Position numbers and translations under genes: made by a program. From the NCBI RefSeq assembly GCF_024498075.1, contig NZ_JANHOF010000006.1:62001-126000 (forward strand): a stretch of DNA of 64,000 bases, written 5' to 3'. The DNA comes from Paenibacillus mendelii (lineage in GTDB: Bacteria > Bacillota > Bacilli > Paenibacillales > Paenibacillaceae). The notes below the pieces were generated by a model, which was not told the origin of the DNA, did not search any database, and worked only from the letters and a program-made list of their open reading frames with translations. This document shows, one piece after another, positions 32,747-42,001 of the stretch (positions are counted from its first letter, which is position 1; each line of letters starts with the position of its first letter).

Positions 32747-33760
32747 GTGCAAATTAGAAGCGCGTATATGAAATCGCCCTGGGAATGCATGCTGCGAAAG
32801 ATTGATTTGCCAGACCAGATCCCCGATAAACATGTGTTGATACGGGTTGAAGCGTGCGGCATATGCGGTACGGATTTGAGCAATGCAGAGGAGAACATGG
32901 ACGATTGGCAGCCATTCGGCCATGAAATAGCCGGAGTCGTCGAAAAGCTGGGTTCCCATTGCGAAGGGCTGCAGGTCGGTGACACCGTCGTTTTGGAATC
33001 GGCCGGATTTTGCGGGACTTGTGATTTATGCCGCAACGGAAGGGTGGATTTATGCAATAAGGCGCCTCATTTTTGGAATGCCGGACCTTCCATGGGGTTC
33101 AGTGATTACATGTTTGCACCGGCTTGCGGCGTGGTGCGCTACGACGGTCTTACGCCCGATGCGGCCAGTTTGGCGGAACCGGCTGGAGTTGCTTATGACA
33201 TGGTAAAAACAGCGGACATCCAGCATGGAGATCGGGTTTGCATTATCGGCCCAGGTCCGATTGGATTGATGGCGATCCCCATTGCGCTGCGAAGCGGTGC
33301 GGATAAAGTGGTTTGCGTCGGAAGGACAAGAAATCATGCGCGATTGGAAGCGGCTGCAAAGCTGGGAGCTCAAGTAGTGGCCAGCGACCGCTCTATTGTG
33401 GAGCACGCGGAACTTCACCGTCAATTTGATCGTGTGCTCGTCACTGCACCTGTTCAAATGATTCCGGAAGCGATTTCATTGTTGGCCTACGGGGGGATTA
33501 TGTCCTATATCGGAATAGGGAGCGGATCCGGAATGATTCAATTCGACGCGAACGATTTCCACTACAGAAAGCTCCAGCTCCGAGCAAGCTTTGCCAGCCC
33601 GGCTCTTTACTACCCGATCGTTCTCAAGATGCTGAAGAATGGCACGATTCCAGCCGATTTGATCATTTCTCATCGAATGCCGCTTGCCGACATCGAAAAG
33701 GCGATGACCTTGTGCAAAGAGGATAAAGGCAAGACGGTCAAAGTCGTGATTACGCCTTAA
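32747..33760 (+). CDS. Zinc-dependent medium-chain alcohol/polyol dehydrogenase
   Basis: The 337-residue enzyme has the catalytic zinc site ACGICGTDLSNAE and FGHEIAGVVE, the structural zinc Cys cluster SAGFCGTCDLCRNGRVDLC, and the cofactor fold CIIGPGPIGLMAIPIAL (GxGxxG-like). Relatives oxidise sorbitol, threonine, galactitol or similar polyols with NAD. GTG 32747 is chosen because AAAGGAG lies 9 bases before it and the protein then starts in the way usual for this family; the frame is open further but that part looks non-coding. It is the first gene of the glycan locus, so it likely handles a sugar or polyol product. Confidence 0.85.
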   Translation: MQIRSAYMKSPWECMLRKIDLPDQIPDKHVLIRVEACGICGTDLSNAEENMDDWQPFGHEIAGVVEKLGSHCEGLQVGDTVVLESAGFCGTCDLCRNGRVDLCNKAPHFWNAGPSMGFSDYMFAPACGVVRYDGLTPDAASLAEPAGVAYDMVKTADIQHGDRVCIIGPGPIGLMAIPIALRSGADKVVCVGRTRNHARLEAAAKLGAQVVASDRSIVEHAELHRQFDRVLVTAPVQMIPEAISLLAYGGIMSYIGIGSGSGMIQFDANDFHYRKLQLRASFASPALYYPIVLKMLKNGTIPADLIISHRMPLADIEKAMTLCKEDKGKTVKVVITP

Positions 33761-33792
33761 CGGAATTGAAATAAATCCGAGGGGGAAATCGG

Positions 33793-35796
33793 GTGCCAAA
33801 AAAAGCATTATTATTCGTTACGGCATTAACCTGCATCCTGGTGGTATCCATAATTGCGTTCTATGCAAGAGAGACACAGGTAGAGAGAGGGTCTTTTCCC
33901 AAGATGGCAGCGGCCGAAGCATTGTCCGTCTACGACATCCGGAACGATTCAGCGGAGGCGAAGCTTGCGGCGCTCGTTCTGCAAGGGCTGATCAATCAAG
34001 GCACGGCCAAAATTTATGTGCTGACCAGAGAAAGCAATCTCGATCAAACGTGGCTGGATGAGAGCGGAAAAAGTTATCAGGCCGTGCCGCTTCTAACGGG
34101 CAGCAATCCCGGGCTAAGAACACTGTACAGGGACTACGGCGACTTGGTCGACAAACTGATCGTATGGGAAGGAAGCCGTGATTGGACGTTCAACATCGCG
34201 CTCATGAAAGGGTCGCTCGAGAAGGGGCTGCCTGTCACGGATGCGATCAAAGACGGCCTCACGGCCGAGTTCGGCAGCAAGCCGGCCGAAGATATCCGGT
34301 TGAACTGGGCCGGGCGGGTGGAGGCTTACGACTGGGCAATAGATAACCTCATGCCGTCTCTAGACAAGCGGATTCTATTTTCCGCCGGATTGCGAACGCC
34401 GGATTGGACCGCCTATCCTTGGAACATCTTCGATTATGCCGTGGCCAGCAAGTCATTTGCCTTCTATTTGGATCCCAGCATTCCCGCTGAACGGGACGAG
34501 ATCGTCAAAATCATTCAAAAGGGCGGCTATCCGCCGGGCACGCCTGTGCTGGGGTATGCCCCGAACGCCGACGACTTGAACGATTACACCAACCCGTACG
34601 GTGTCGGGTATGTCGTGTCCGATTTTTTTTCCAATGGGAGCGTGTGGTCCAGCTTTGCAAGCAAGACCTATTCGCAGCCCTCAGGTGTTGCCGTCGATGC
34701 GCAGCCAGGCAAAGTGTATGTTGCGATAACGGCAAGCGACGGAGACAATCTGCAATATGATCAGCAGCTCATTAACCATTTCCGGAACGAGGCTGCGGGG
34801 CAGGTACCGGTAGGAATCACCGTCGCGCCCGTCTTACAGGAGCTCGGAACGCCCATCCTGGATTACTTTTATTCGAAAATAGGAAGCAATATCGAACTCG
34901 TCGCGGGACCATCGGGGTACCAGTTCATCTATCCCGAGAAGTATTCCGAGAGCGGTTACCCAACGTGGTTATCCCGCAACAGGCAGTGGTTGATGGACGC
35001 GGGCATCCATACCTCTCAAATCTGGCACAGCCCGATTAACAGTGTGAGCCATAAGCAAATGGCGGATAGTTTGGTCGGGTCTGGCGTAACGGGGCTGCTG
35101 CGGGGGGACGATGGCGCGCCCATCAATGCCTATCACGGGATCTATACGGTTCCGCAGGGCAATATGATATGGAAAAATGGAGAGATCTATAGTGTCTTGA
35201 GCAGCGTAATAGAGGATTCCGAGAAGCCGATTTTTCATACCATTTATCCGATACTCGGCTTCTATGGTACCGATGCCGATGGGCAGGCGGCATTCTTCGA
35301 TCATTTGAAAGCGGAGGTTGACCGGCTGAATCGGGATTTCCCTGGTAAATTCGTCTTCTTGAAGCCGCAAGATCTCGTTGCAACCATTCACAAGTTGATG
35401 ACCGATAATAGAAGCGTGAATTTCGACGCGAACAACACCAATCAAGAGTCGATCTACATTTATGAAGATAATCACACGGCCATGGATAATGGACGTAGGT
35501 ATGCGGACGGTGCCAGCAGCTGGATCTATAAGTTCGATCTTGCAGATGATGTCGAGCATGCGACGCTGACACTTGCGATCGCCGGGAACTATGTGGTGGA
35601 TGTGTCCAAAGACGGAATGAAATGGAACCATGCAGCTAATGCCCAAGGGAGTGTAAGCGAACTAACCGTAAATAGCGATTTGAGCAGCTGGTTGAGCCGT
35701 AACCCGACGAAAACCGTTTACGTCCGCATCAAAAGCGGGAGTCAGCAAGAAGGCGATGGTGTCACTCTCTCCCGGCTTTCGATATCCACGGAATGA
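33793..35796 (+). CDS. GxGYxYP-type putative glycoside hydrolase, membrane-anchored (copy 1)
   Basis: The 667-residue protein starts at GTG 33793 with one N-terminal membrane helix (LLFVTALTCILVVSIIAFYA) that acts as an anchor or signal. Residues about 38-540 match the two-part GxGYxYP family, a predicted carbohydrate-active group: [20 protein letters not shown] in the N-terminal part, and [16 protein letters not shown] and [14 protein letters not shown] in the catalytic-like part. The last ~120 residues (MDNGRRYADGASSWIYKFDL ... [13 protein letters not shown]) form a beta-sandwich module also found twice in the copy at 42002. It is followed by an ABC sugar importer and an alpha-mannosidase. 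Catalysis in this family is, to my knowledge, not settled. Confidence 0.75.
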   Translation: MPKKALLFVTALTCILVVSIIAFYARETQVERGSFPKMAAAEALSVYDIRNDSAEAKLAALVLQGLINQGTAKIYVLTRESNLDQTWLDESGKSYQAVPLLTGSNPGLRTLYRDYGDLVDKLIVWEGSRDWTFNIALMKGSLEKGLPVTDAIKDGLTAEFGSKPAEDIRLNWAGRVEAYDWAIDNLMPSLDKRILFSAGLRTPDWTAYPWNIFDYAVASKSFAFYLDPSIPAERDEIVKIIQKGGYPPGTPVLGYAPNADDLNDYTNPYGVGYVVSDFFSNGSVWSSFASKTYSQPSGVAVDAQPGKVYVAITASDGDNLQYDQQLINHFRNEAAGQVPVGITVAPVLQELGTPILDYFYSKIGSNIELVAGPSGYQFIYPEKYSESGYPTWLSRNRQWLMDAGIHTSQIWHSPINSVSHKQMADSLVGSGVTGLLRGDDGAPINAYHGIYTVPQGNMIWKNGEIYSVLSSVIEDSEKPIFHTIYPILGFYGTDADGQAAFFDHLKAEVDRLNRDFPGKFVFLKPQDLVATIHKLMTDNRSVNFDANNTNQESIYIYEDNHTAMDNGRRYADGASSWIYKFDLADDVEHATLTLAIAGNYVVDVSKDGMKWNHAANAQGSVSELTVNSDLSSWLSRNPTKTVYVRIKSGSQQEGDGVTLSRLSISTE

Positions 35797-35866
35797 AGAA
35801 CGGAATGCGCCGGGAGCGCAATATTGAAGCAAGATCGACCAGACCACGTAAGGGAGATGCTAGTGC

Positions 35867-37177
35867 ATGAAGAGAAGCAGAAAATCATGGTTTGTTTTAA
35901 CGGTTGTCATGGTGGCGTCATTATTATTGGCAGCCTGCTCGTCCACGAATAAACCGGAATCCGGTGAGAGCCCCGAAGCCCAAAATGATCCGGTAACGTT
36001 AACGGTATGGGGGCAGCCCGGCATCGACTTGCCGACAAACGTCGATAAGAAAAATCAAGAGATCTACCGTTTTATTCAAACCGAAATGGAGAAAAAATAC
36101 CCCGGTATCACGATTGATTATGTAGGTAAAGGCTGGGGTGACGATCTTCGTCAAAATCTGATGTTGGCCACGACGGCTGGCAATCCGCCCGATATCGCGT
36201 GGGGCGAAGATTTTGTGCCCGAATTGGCCAAACTCGGCGTTCTATCGGAAGTGCCGGCCGATTACGCCAAAGATTTGGCGGAAGGGCCGATGCTGGCGGC
36301 GAAGCTTGACGGCAAGAACTATGCGGTATCCGGGATGACGGGAATTTTCGCTTTGATGTACAACAAAGATGTCATGAAAAAAGCCGGTTTGGATCCTGAT
36401 AGCCCGCCTAAAACATGGGACGAGTGGCTGGACATGTCCAAGAAAATTACCGCGGCAGGCAAAGGTGAGTATTATGGCTCCGTCGTTCAAACGGTCGGAC
36501 TTGGCGGAACGTTCCGGATCGCGCCGTTTATGAGACAGCTCGGAGGCGACTTGACGACGCAAGATTGGCAGAGCATCACGTTCAATTCCCCGGAAAATAT
36601 AAAGGCATTGACTTTCTTGAAGGAGCTCTCGTTAACAGCGCCTAGCGGCTCAACGGCCTTGTCGGACGAGAATGCGCTGTACAACCTGGTGCATCACGGA
36701 AAAGCCGCATTCGGCGTTGCGGGACCTTGGCACATCTCTTGGTCGCAGGCGGAAAAGTGTGATTGCGGGTTCACTCCGCTGCCCGTTCCGGACGGCGGCA
36801 AGCGAGCCAACGTGATCGTCGGAAATACACTGTGGTTTGTGTTAAAGCAATCGAAGAACCAGGAAGCAGCTATGGAGTATTTAAGAATTATCGCTAGTCA
36901 GGAATACCAGGAAAAATTTGCGTTGGCAACGGGGAGAATGCCGTCCAATAAAGCCGCTATCGCAAATCCGGAGCTGGTCAACGCCATTCCGCAATTAACG
37001 ATCTATGGCGAAATTGTCGAGAATGAAGCAGCCGCTCCGCTTCCGGTCTATCCGAAGAACGGTCCGAAAGTGTGGGAAGCCTGGTATAAAGCGCAAGAGT
37101 CGGTATTGGTAGGCGGCAAGCCAATCGACGCAGCGATTGCGGAAGCACAGAAAACAGCGGAAGAATTATTGAAATGA
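35867..37177 (+). CDS. Sugar-binding lipoprotein of an ABC importer (family 1)
   Basis: The 436-residue protein has a lipoprotein signal peptide ending SLLLAACSS (Cys about residue 24) and a family 1 sugar-binding fold: VTLTVWGQPGIDLP, TAGNPPDIAWGEDFV, VSGMTGIFALMYNKDVMKKA and FGVAGPWHISW. The length is that of MalE/UgpB-type proteins that serve CUT1 importers. The ribosome site is AAGGGAG, about 8 bases before ATG 35867. The first permease gene starts in its stop codon. Between the two GxGYxYP genes, it probably captures the oligosaccharide released outside. Confidence 0.9.
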   Translation: MKRSRKSWFVLTVVMVASLLLAACSSTNKPESGESPEAQNDPVTLTVWGQPGIDLPTNVDKKNQEIYRFIQTEMEKKYPGITIDYVGKGWGDDLRQNLMLATTAGNPPDIAWGEDFVPELAKLGVLSEVPADYAKDLAEGPMLAAKLDGKNYAVSGMTGIFALMYNKDVMKKAGLDPDSPPKTWDEWLDMSKKITAAGKGEYYGSVVQTVGLGGTFRIAPFMRQLGGDLTTQDWQSITFNSPENIKALTFLKELSLTAPSGSTALSDENALYNLVHHGKAAFGVAGPWHISWSQAEKCDCGFTPLPVPDGGKRANVIVGNTLWFVLKQSKNQEAAMEYLRIIASQEYQEKFALATGRMPSNKAAIANPELVNAIPQLTIYGEIVENEAAAPLPVYPKNGPKVWEAWYKAQESVLVGGKPIDAAIAEAQKTAEELLK

Positions 37178-38136
37178 GCCGATTGAACATGAAAAACCGG
37201 GAAATCGCATCTACCGGCGGAGCTGTCTCCGCCGGCATACCGCCTTCCTCTCGCATGCAAAAGTGGATACACCGTCATCGGGAAGGGATCGTCGGCTATT
37301 CCATTTTATCTCCCATGCTGTTGTATTTTGCGATATTCGCGATCTTTCCCGCTCTATTCGTTATTTATTTATCGTTTACGGAATGGACGGGAATAAATGG
37401 ACTTCCTGCGTGGGTCGGTCTCAAAAATTTCCGTGCGTTCTTCACACAAGGCGATTACGTGGAGACGCTGGTTAGAGCAGGCGTATACGGAATCATCATC
37501 TTGTTCTTTAGCCTGATCATCGGTCTTTTGATCGCGCTGTTATTGAATCAAGCTCGGTTTGGAAGCGGGGCTATACGCACGATTTGGTATTTGCCGGTTC
37601 TCGTCTCGTTTGCCGTCGTGGCTCAAATGGTGACCACCCTCCTCAACCCGGTCGATGGATTAGCGAAGCAAATGATGATACGTTTCGGGATGGAACCCAT
37701 CGTGTTTCAAGAAAGCGCTTTATGGATGAGTTTTTGGCTCATTGTCATTACCGTCTGGAAAGGAGTGGGCGGTACGGTCATCATTTATTTGGCGGGACTG
37801 CAGGGAATCGATACAACCTTGTATGAAGCGGCTAAAGTCGACGGAGCAAACCGACTGAATATGTTTTGGCATGTCACCATTCCATCCCTCCGTCCCATCA
37901 CGATGTTTTTATTAATCACGGGTATCATCGGGAGCTTTCAAATTTTTGAGCCTGTTCAGCTTATTACGTATGGCGGACCTCATGGTGAAACGAATATTAT
38001 TTTGTTCCGCATCTATCAGGATGCTTTTCAATCCTTTAACTTTGGGATGGCGAGCGCATCTTCAGTTGTCGTATTGGTAGTCACCCTGATCCTGTCCGTT
38101 GCGCAATACCGTGTTTCGCAGCGCAAGGTGACCTGA
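37174..38136 (+). CDS. ABC sugar importer permease (MalF/UgpA type)
   Basis: The 320-residue protein has a soluble N-terminal stretch of about 40 residues, six membrane helices (first GYSILSPMLLYFAIFAIFPA) and the EAA loop YEAAKVDGANRLNMFWHVTI (about residues 218-237). ATG 37174 overlaps the stop codon of the binding-protein gene (ATGA), which implies coupled translation. Its C-terminus ends in VAQYRVSQRKV. It forms a channel with the permease at 38224. No ATPase is encoded nearby, as is usual for CUT1 systems in this group. Confidence 0.9.
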   Translation: MSRLNMKNREIASTGGAVSAGIPPSSRMQKWIHRHREGIVGYSILSPMLLYFAIFAIFPALFVIYLSFTEWTGINGLPAWVGLKNFRAFFTQGDYVETLVRAGVYGIIILFFSLIIGLLIALLLNQARFGSGAIRTIWYLPVLVSFAVVAQMVTTLLNPVDGLAKQMMIRFGMEPIVFQESALWMSFWLIVITVWKGVGGTVIIYLAGLQGIDTTLYEAAKVDGANRLNMFWHVTIPSLRPITMFLLITGIIGSFQIFEPVQLITYGGPHGETNIILFRIYQDAFQSFNFGMASASSVVVLVVTLILSVAQYRVSQRKVT

Positions 38137-38223
38137 CATGGAGAAGGAAGAACATGAATATGGGCATCGTCCCTTGACAGAGCGAAGGTATGCAAAAATC
38201 TTTATGGCAGGAGATAGGCATTC

Positions 38224-39111
38224 ATGGTTCATAAACGATCGTTCATAGAATCGTTTCTAATTTATGGTGTACTCGTTATCGGCAGCATCGTGATGTTTTA
38301 TCCGTTTTTATTTCAGGTACTGGCATCGTTGGCTTCGAATCGGGATTATTACGCAACCTTGATCGTGCCGATTCCAACAAAATGGCATGTGGACCGATAT
38401 GTCGATATATTTCTGAAGCCGGAAGTCTATCGATTGTATGTCAATACGTTTCTCCGCTGCGCCTGGTATATTTTCATCACATGCTTCATGTCGCTCGTTG
38501 CCGGCTATGTTTTTTCGAAGCTTCGCTTTAAGGGGCGGGATAGCGTGTTTCTTATCTTTCTGGCTTCGATGATGATTCCGGGACAAGTGACGTTAGTCCC
38601 CACCTATTTATTATATGCCCGCTGGCCGTTTGCGGGCGGCAACGATTGGTTGGGCCAGGGGGGCCATGGGTTGATCGACTCTTGGGCTGCCCTCCTGGTA
38701 GGCGGGCTTGTTCCGGTGTATTCAATCTTCTTGATGAAGCAGATGATGGATTCACTCCCATTTGATTACGAAGAAGCGGCCCGTGTGGATGGAGCGGGTG
38801 TAGCCCGCACGATTTTCGGGATTTATTTGCCCATGACCAAACCCATTCTTGCTGCGCTTGTCATCATGACATTCATCGGGATCTGGAATGATTACTTATG
38901 GCCGCTAATCGCCATAAGCAGCACGGAAAAACAAGTGATCGCGACGGGGATCTCCTCGCTGATGGCGGCTACGAAGCAGGTTGGCAAAGTACCGGATTAT
39001 CCGTCTATCTTTGCTCTGGCGACCATTACGATGATTCCGCCCATTGTCGTTTATTTATGGCTGCAAAAATATTTTGTACAGGCATTCGCTATGACGGGAG
39101 TAAAGGGATAG
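38224..39111 (+). CDS. ABC sugar importer permease (MalG/UgpE type)
   Basis: The 295-residue protein starts at ATG 38224 behind AGGAGATAGG and has six membrane helices (first FLIYGVLVIGSIVMFYPFLF) and the EAA loop YEEAARVDGAGVARTIFGIY (about residues 180-199), with the typical MalG-type end FVQAFAMTGVKG. It pairs with the upstream permease 87 bases before. The alpha-mannosidase gene starts 60 bases later, so uptake and cytoplasmic breakdown of a mannoside are linked in one transcript. Confidence 0.9.
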   Translation: MVHKRSFIESFLIYGVLVIGSIVMFYPFLFQVLASLASNRDYYATLIVPIPTKWHVDRYVDIFLKPEVYRLYVNTFLRCAWYIFITCFMSLVAGYVFSKLRFKGRDSVFLIFLASMMIPGQVTLVPTYLLYARWPFAGGNDWLGQGGHGLIDSWAALLVGGLVPVYSIFLMKQMMDSLPFDYEEAARVDGAGVARTIFGIYLPMTKPILAALVIMTFIGIWNDYLWPLIAISSTEKQVIATGISSLMAATKQVGKVPDYPSIFALATITMIPPIVVYLWLQKYFVQAFAMTGVKG

Positions 39112-39171
39112 TCAGGCAGAATTTGAAGTGATGCAAACAGCATTCAAATGAGTAGGGGAGAAGCCAAGAAC

Positions 39172-41934
39172 ATGAGTAATAGAACGAAGGGCATTGAGAA
39201 AGTATATGTCGTCTCGCATACGCACTGGGATCGGGAATGGTATCAGGATTTCCAAGGTTTTCGCACCCGCTTGGTATACATGATGGATGAATTGATTGAG
39301 CATATGGAACAGGATGCGGAATATCGCTATTTCACAATGGATGGGCAAACAATCATGCTGGATGACTATTTGGAGATTCGGCCTGAGAATCGCGGCAGGC
39401 TGCAAAAGCTGATTCAAGAAAACCGAATTGCGATTGGTCCCTGGTATGTGATGCCGGACGAATTTCTGGTCAGCGGTGAATCTTTGATTCGCAACCTGCT
39501 GAAAGGGATGCGGCAGGCCCGTGCCTGGGGCGCCCGTCCCATGATGTCCGGCTTCGTGACCGATATTTTTGGCCACAACAGTCAGCTTCCGCAAATTCTT
39601 CGCGGGGTTGGCATTGACAATGCCGTCTTGTTCCGCGGTTTTCACGGGGACGCGGATCCGGCGGAAATGTGGTGGGAGGGCGCCGATGGCAGCAGAGTTT
39701 TAGGATTGAAGCTGGATGAAGATCGCTCCTATAGCGACTACTATTTCGCCTTGCGGTGGCCGTTCTTTGATCGCGATAACGCCTATGACGAACATAAAGT
39801 CGAACTGTTCGAGCGCGCCCAAAAATGGATGGCCTACAAAAACGAGAGGGCTACGACCACAATTGCGTTGGGCATGGATGGCGTGGATCATATCGAAATC
39901 GAACCGCAGTTGTCCAGGATGCTGGAAATGTTGAACGAAAACAAGAAATTGGGCGTTCAATTCGTTCATTCCCATTTGGAGACGTATTTGCGGGATTTGA
40001 GCGAGAAGGTCGGAAATCTGCGCGTTTATAAAGGAGAGCAAAAAGAGCTTGCTTACAATGGCTTGAACAATTGGGTTCCGGAGAACACCTTGTCATCGCG
40101 TGTTCATTTGAAACAAAGCAACCAGCTTTGCGAGAACCTGCTGGAAAAATGGACGGAACCGCTGGGGGTGATCGCGGCCTTGGAGGGGCGGCCCTACTCC
40201 AAGAGCTTTATTGCAAAATCGTGGGAATTCCTGCTGCAAAATCACCCGCATGATTCCATTTGCGGATGTTCGATCGATCAAGTGCACAAGGATATGATTT
40301 ATCGATTTGACCAATCCAGATTAATTAGCGAACAAATGATTCAAGAACAGATGAGCTTTATTTCCAATCATCTGAACCCGGAACTTCTGAACGGCAATCA
40401 TGCGATTACGGTCTTTAATCCTTCGCAGTCCATTATAGATGGAGTCATAGAGGTGGAGCTTGCTCTTCCCGCCAATACGGATGCGGCCATTATGATGAAC
40501 AATTCATTGAACGGCACTTCATTCCGAATTTATGATGACGAGCATCGTGAAGTTCCTTATCAGGTTGTTGCCGTTCACAAAAACAGCTTAGATCGGTACA
40601 GGCCTTACAGGGAGCTTCCCCGTGAAGAAAGAGTAGATCGCTTCCGCATTGCTATGATGGCCAGTGTTCCTTCGTTTGGTTATTCCGTTTACAGATTGGA
40701 ACGGTATACGATAGAAAATCATGCTCCATTGGAATATAGTGCGCCGAAGCTAGTAGCGCCGGTTCGTTATCCGGGTTCTATGCAGACGGATGAGAACACG
40801 TGGGATAATGGCCGTATTCGTTTGCGGGTTCGCACGAACGGAACGATTGAAATCCAGGATAATCAAACGGGACGCACGCATGAAGGCTTGTTGTTGTTCG
40901 AGGATGAAGCGGATATTGGCGACGGCTGGAGTCATATCGCGCCGGTACATAACGAAATCATCCGGTCTCTTGGTGTACAAGCAACGATAGCCACTGAATT
41001 CGACGGCCGCTATCAAACGCGTATTCGCATCGAGATCAATCTCCGCGTTCCGAAGGGAATCGAGCACGATGAAACGAGCAGAAGCGGGGAATTCATTGAA
41101 ATTCCAATCATGACGTTTATCGATTTGAAAAAAAATGATCCCGTGGTTTATTGTCGGACAGTCGTGCGGAATGCAGCCCGAGATCATCGGCTGCGCCTGC
41201 TGTTTCCAACCGGATTGGGTGCGGAGCATTATTATACGAGCACGCCGTTCGATTTGGTTAAGCGGGAGATTCAGCGCCCGGACCGCACCGATTATTTGCG
41301 CAAAGACTTTGAAGTCGCTCCGCATAACGGCATCGTTTCCGTTGATGACGGCCAGTACGGATTGGCGATTTACAGCAAAGGGCTTTACGAGGTTGCCGTT
41401 CGCGACAACAAACAACGCACGATTGCATTGACCTTGTTCCGCAGTACGCGCAAAGAAGTTTTGACGGGCGGCGGCGATGGCGGTCAATTGTTGAGAGAGC
41501 TGGAATTTAGCTATGCCATAAGGCCTTTCGCGGCCGAAGAAACTCACCCTGCGCAGCTATGGCGGGAGCATCAGCACTATGTAACCGGAATCCGGTTTAT
41601 GAACCGCAAGCAAAGAAAACGATATCGGGAAACGCCGGAAAAGAGAGTACAGGATTTGCCCTTGAGCAGGTCTTACGTGAACCTGGATTCGAACAATCTT
41701 ATCGTGAGTGCCTTTAAAGCTTCTGAAGACCAAGATAATGCCTATATCATTCGTTTCCTTAACGTGTCGGAAGAAGAAGGTCAAGGAGTGGTATCATTCG
41801 AGCGAGAACTTGCTTCCGTACAGTTGGTTAATTTGGATGAGGAGTTCCTATCCGAACTGCCTTTTACAAAGAAAGACTTCGTCATTACGGCTAAAGCGAA
41901 ACAAATCGTTACGGTTAAATTAAGCTTTCAGTAA
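39172..41934 (+). CDS. GH38 alpha-mannosidase
   Basis: The 920-residue enzyme has the GH38 signature at its start (VVSHTHWDREWYQDF, metal-binding His and Asp) and the nucleophile Asp in FVTDIFGHNSQLPQILRGVG (about residues 123-142). NHPHDSICGCSIDQVHKDM carries further conserved metal-site residues. The beta-rich C-terminal half is typical of the family. No signal peptide is present, so it acts in the cytoplasm on imported mannosides. ATG 39172 is chosen over ATG 39148, which overlaps the ribosome site AGGGGAG. Neighbours (sugar importer and two GxGYxYP exoproteins) point to use of an alpha-mannose-containing glycan. The enzyme may act on other alpha-linked residues too, as some bacterial GH38 enzymes do. 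Confidence 0.9.
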   Translation: MSNRTKGIEKVYVVSHTHWDREWYQDFQGFRTRLVYMMDELIEHMEQDAEYRYFTMDGQTIMLDDYLEIRPENRGRLQKLIQENRIAIGPWYVMPDEFLVSGESLIRNLLKGMRQARAWGARPMMSGFVTDIFGHNSQLPQILRGVGIDNAVLFRGFHGDADPAEMWWEGADGSRVLGLKLDEDRSYSDYYFALRWPFFDRDNAYDEHKVELFERAQKWMAYKNERATTTIALGMDGVDHIEIEPQLSRMLEMLNENKKLGVQFVHSHLETYLRDLSEKVGNLRVYKGEQKELAYNGLNNWVPENTLSSRVHLKQSNQLCENLLEKWTEPLGVIAALEGRPYSKSFIAKSWEFLLQNHPHDSICGCSIDQVHKDMIYRFDQSRLISEQMIQEQMSFISNHLNPELLNGNHAITVFNPSQSIIDGVIEVELALPANTDAAIMMNNSLNGTSFRIYDDEHREVPYQVVAVHKNSLDRYRPYRELPREERVDRFRIAMMASVPSFGYSVYRLERYTIENHAPLEYSAPKLVAPVRYPGSMQTDENTWDNGRIRLRVRTNGTIEIQDNQTGRTHEGLLLFEDEADIGDGWSHIAPVHNEIIRSLGVQATIATEFDGRYQTRIRIEINLRVPKGIEHDETSRSGEFIEIPIMTFIDLKKNDPVVYCRTVVRNAARDHRLRLLFPTGLGAEHYYTSTPFDLVKREIQRPDRTDYLRKDFEVAPHNGIVSVDDGQYGLAIYSKGLYEVAVRDNKQRTIALTLFRSTRKEVLTGGGDGGQLLRELEFSYAIRPFAAEETHPAQLWREHQHYVTGIRFMNRKQRKRYRETPEKRVQDLPLSRSYVNLDSNNLIVSAFKASEDQDNAYIIRFLNVSEEEGQGVVSFERELASVQLVNLDEEFLSELPFTKKDFVITAKAKQIVTVKLSFQ

Positions 41935-42001
41935 ATGAACCGTTAATGATAGAGGCAATTTCATTGGCTTGACCAAATATGGTATGGAGAGGGGAAAGGA
42001 C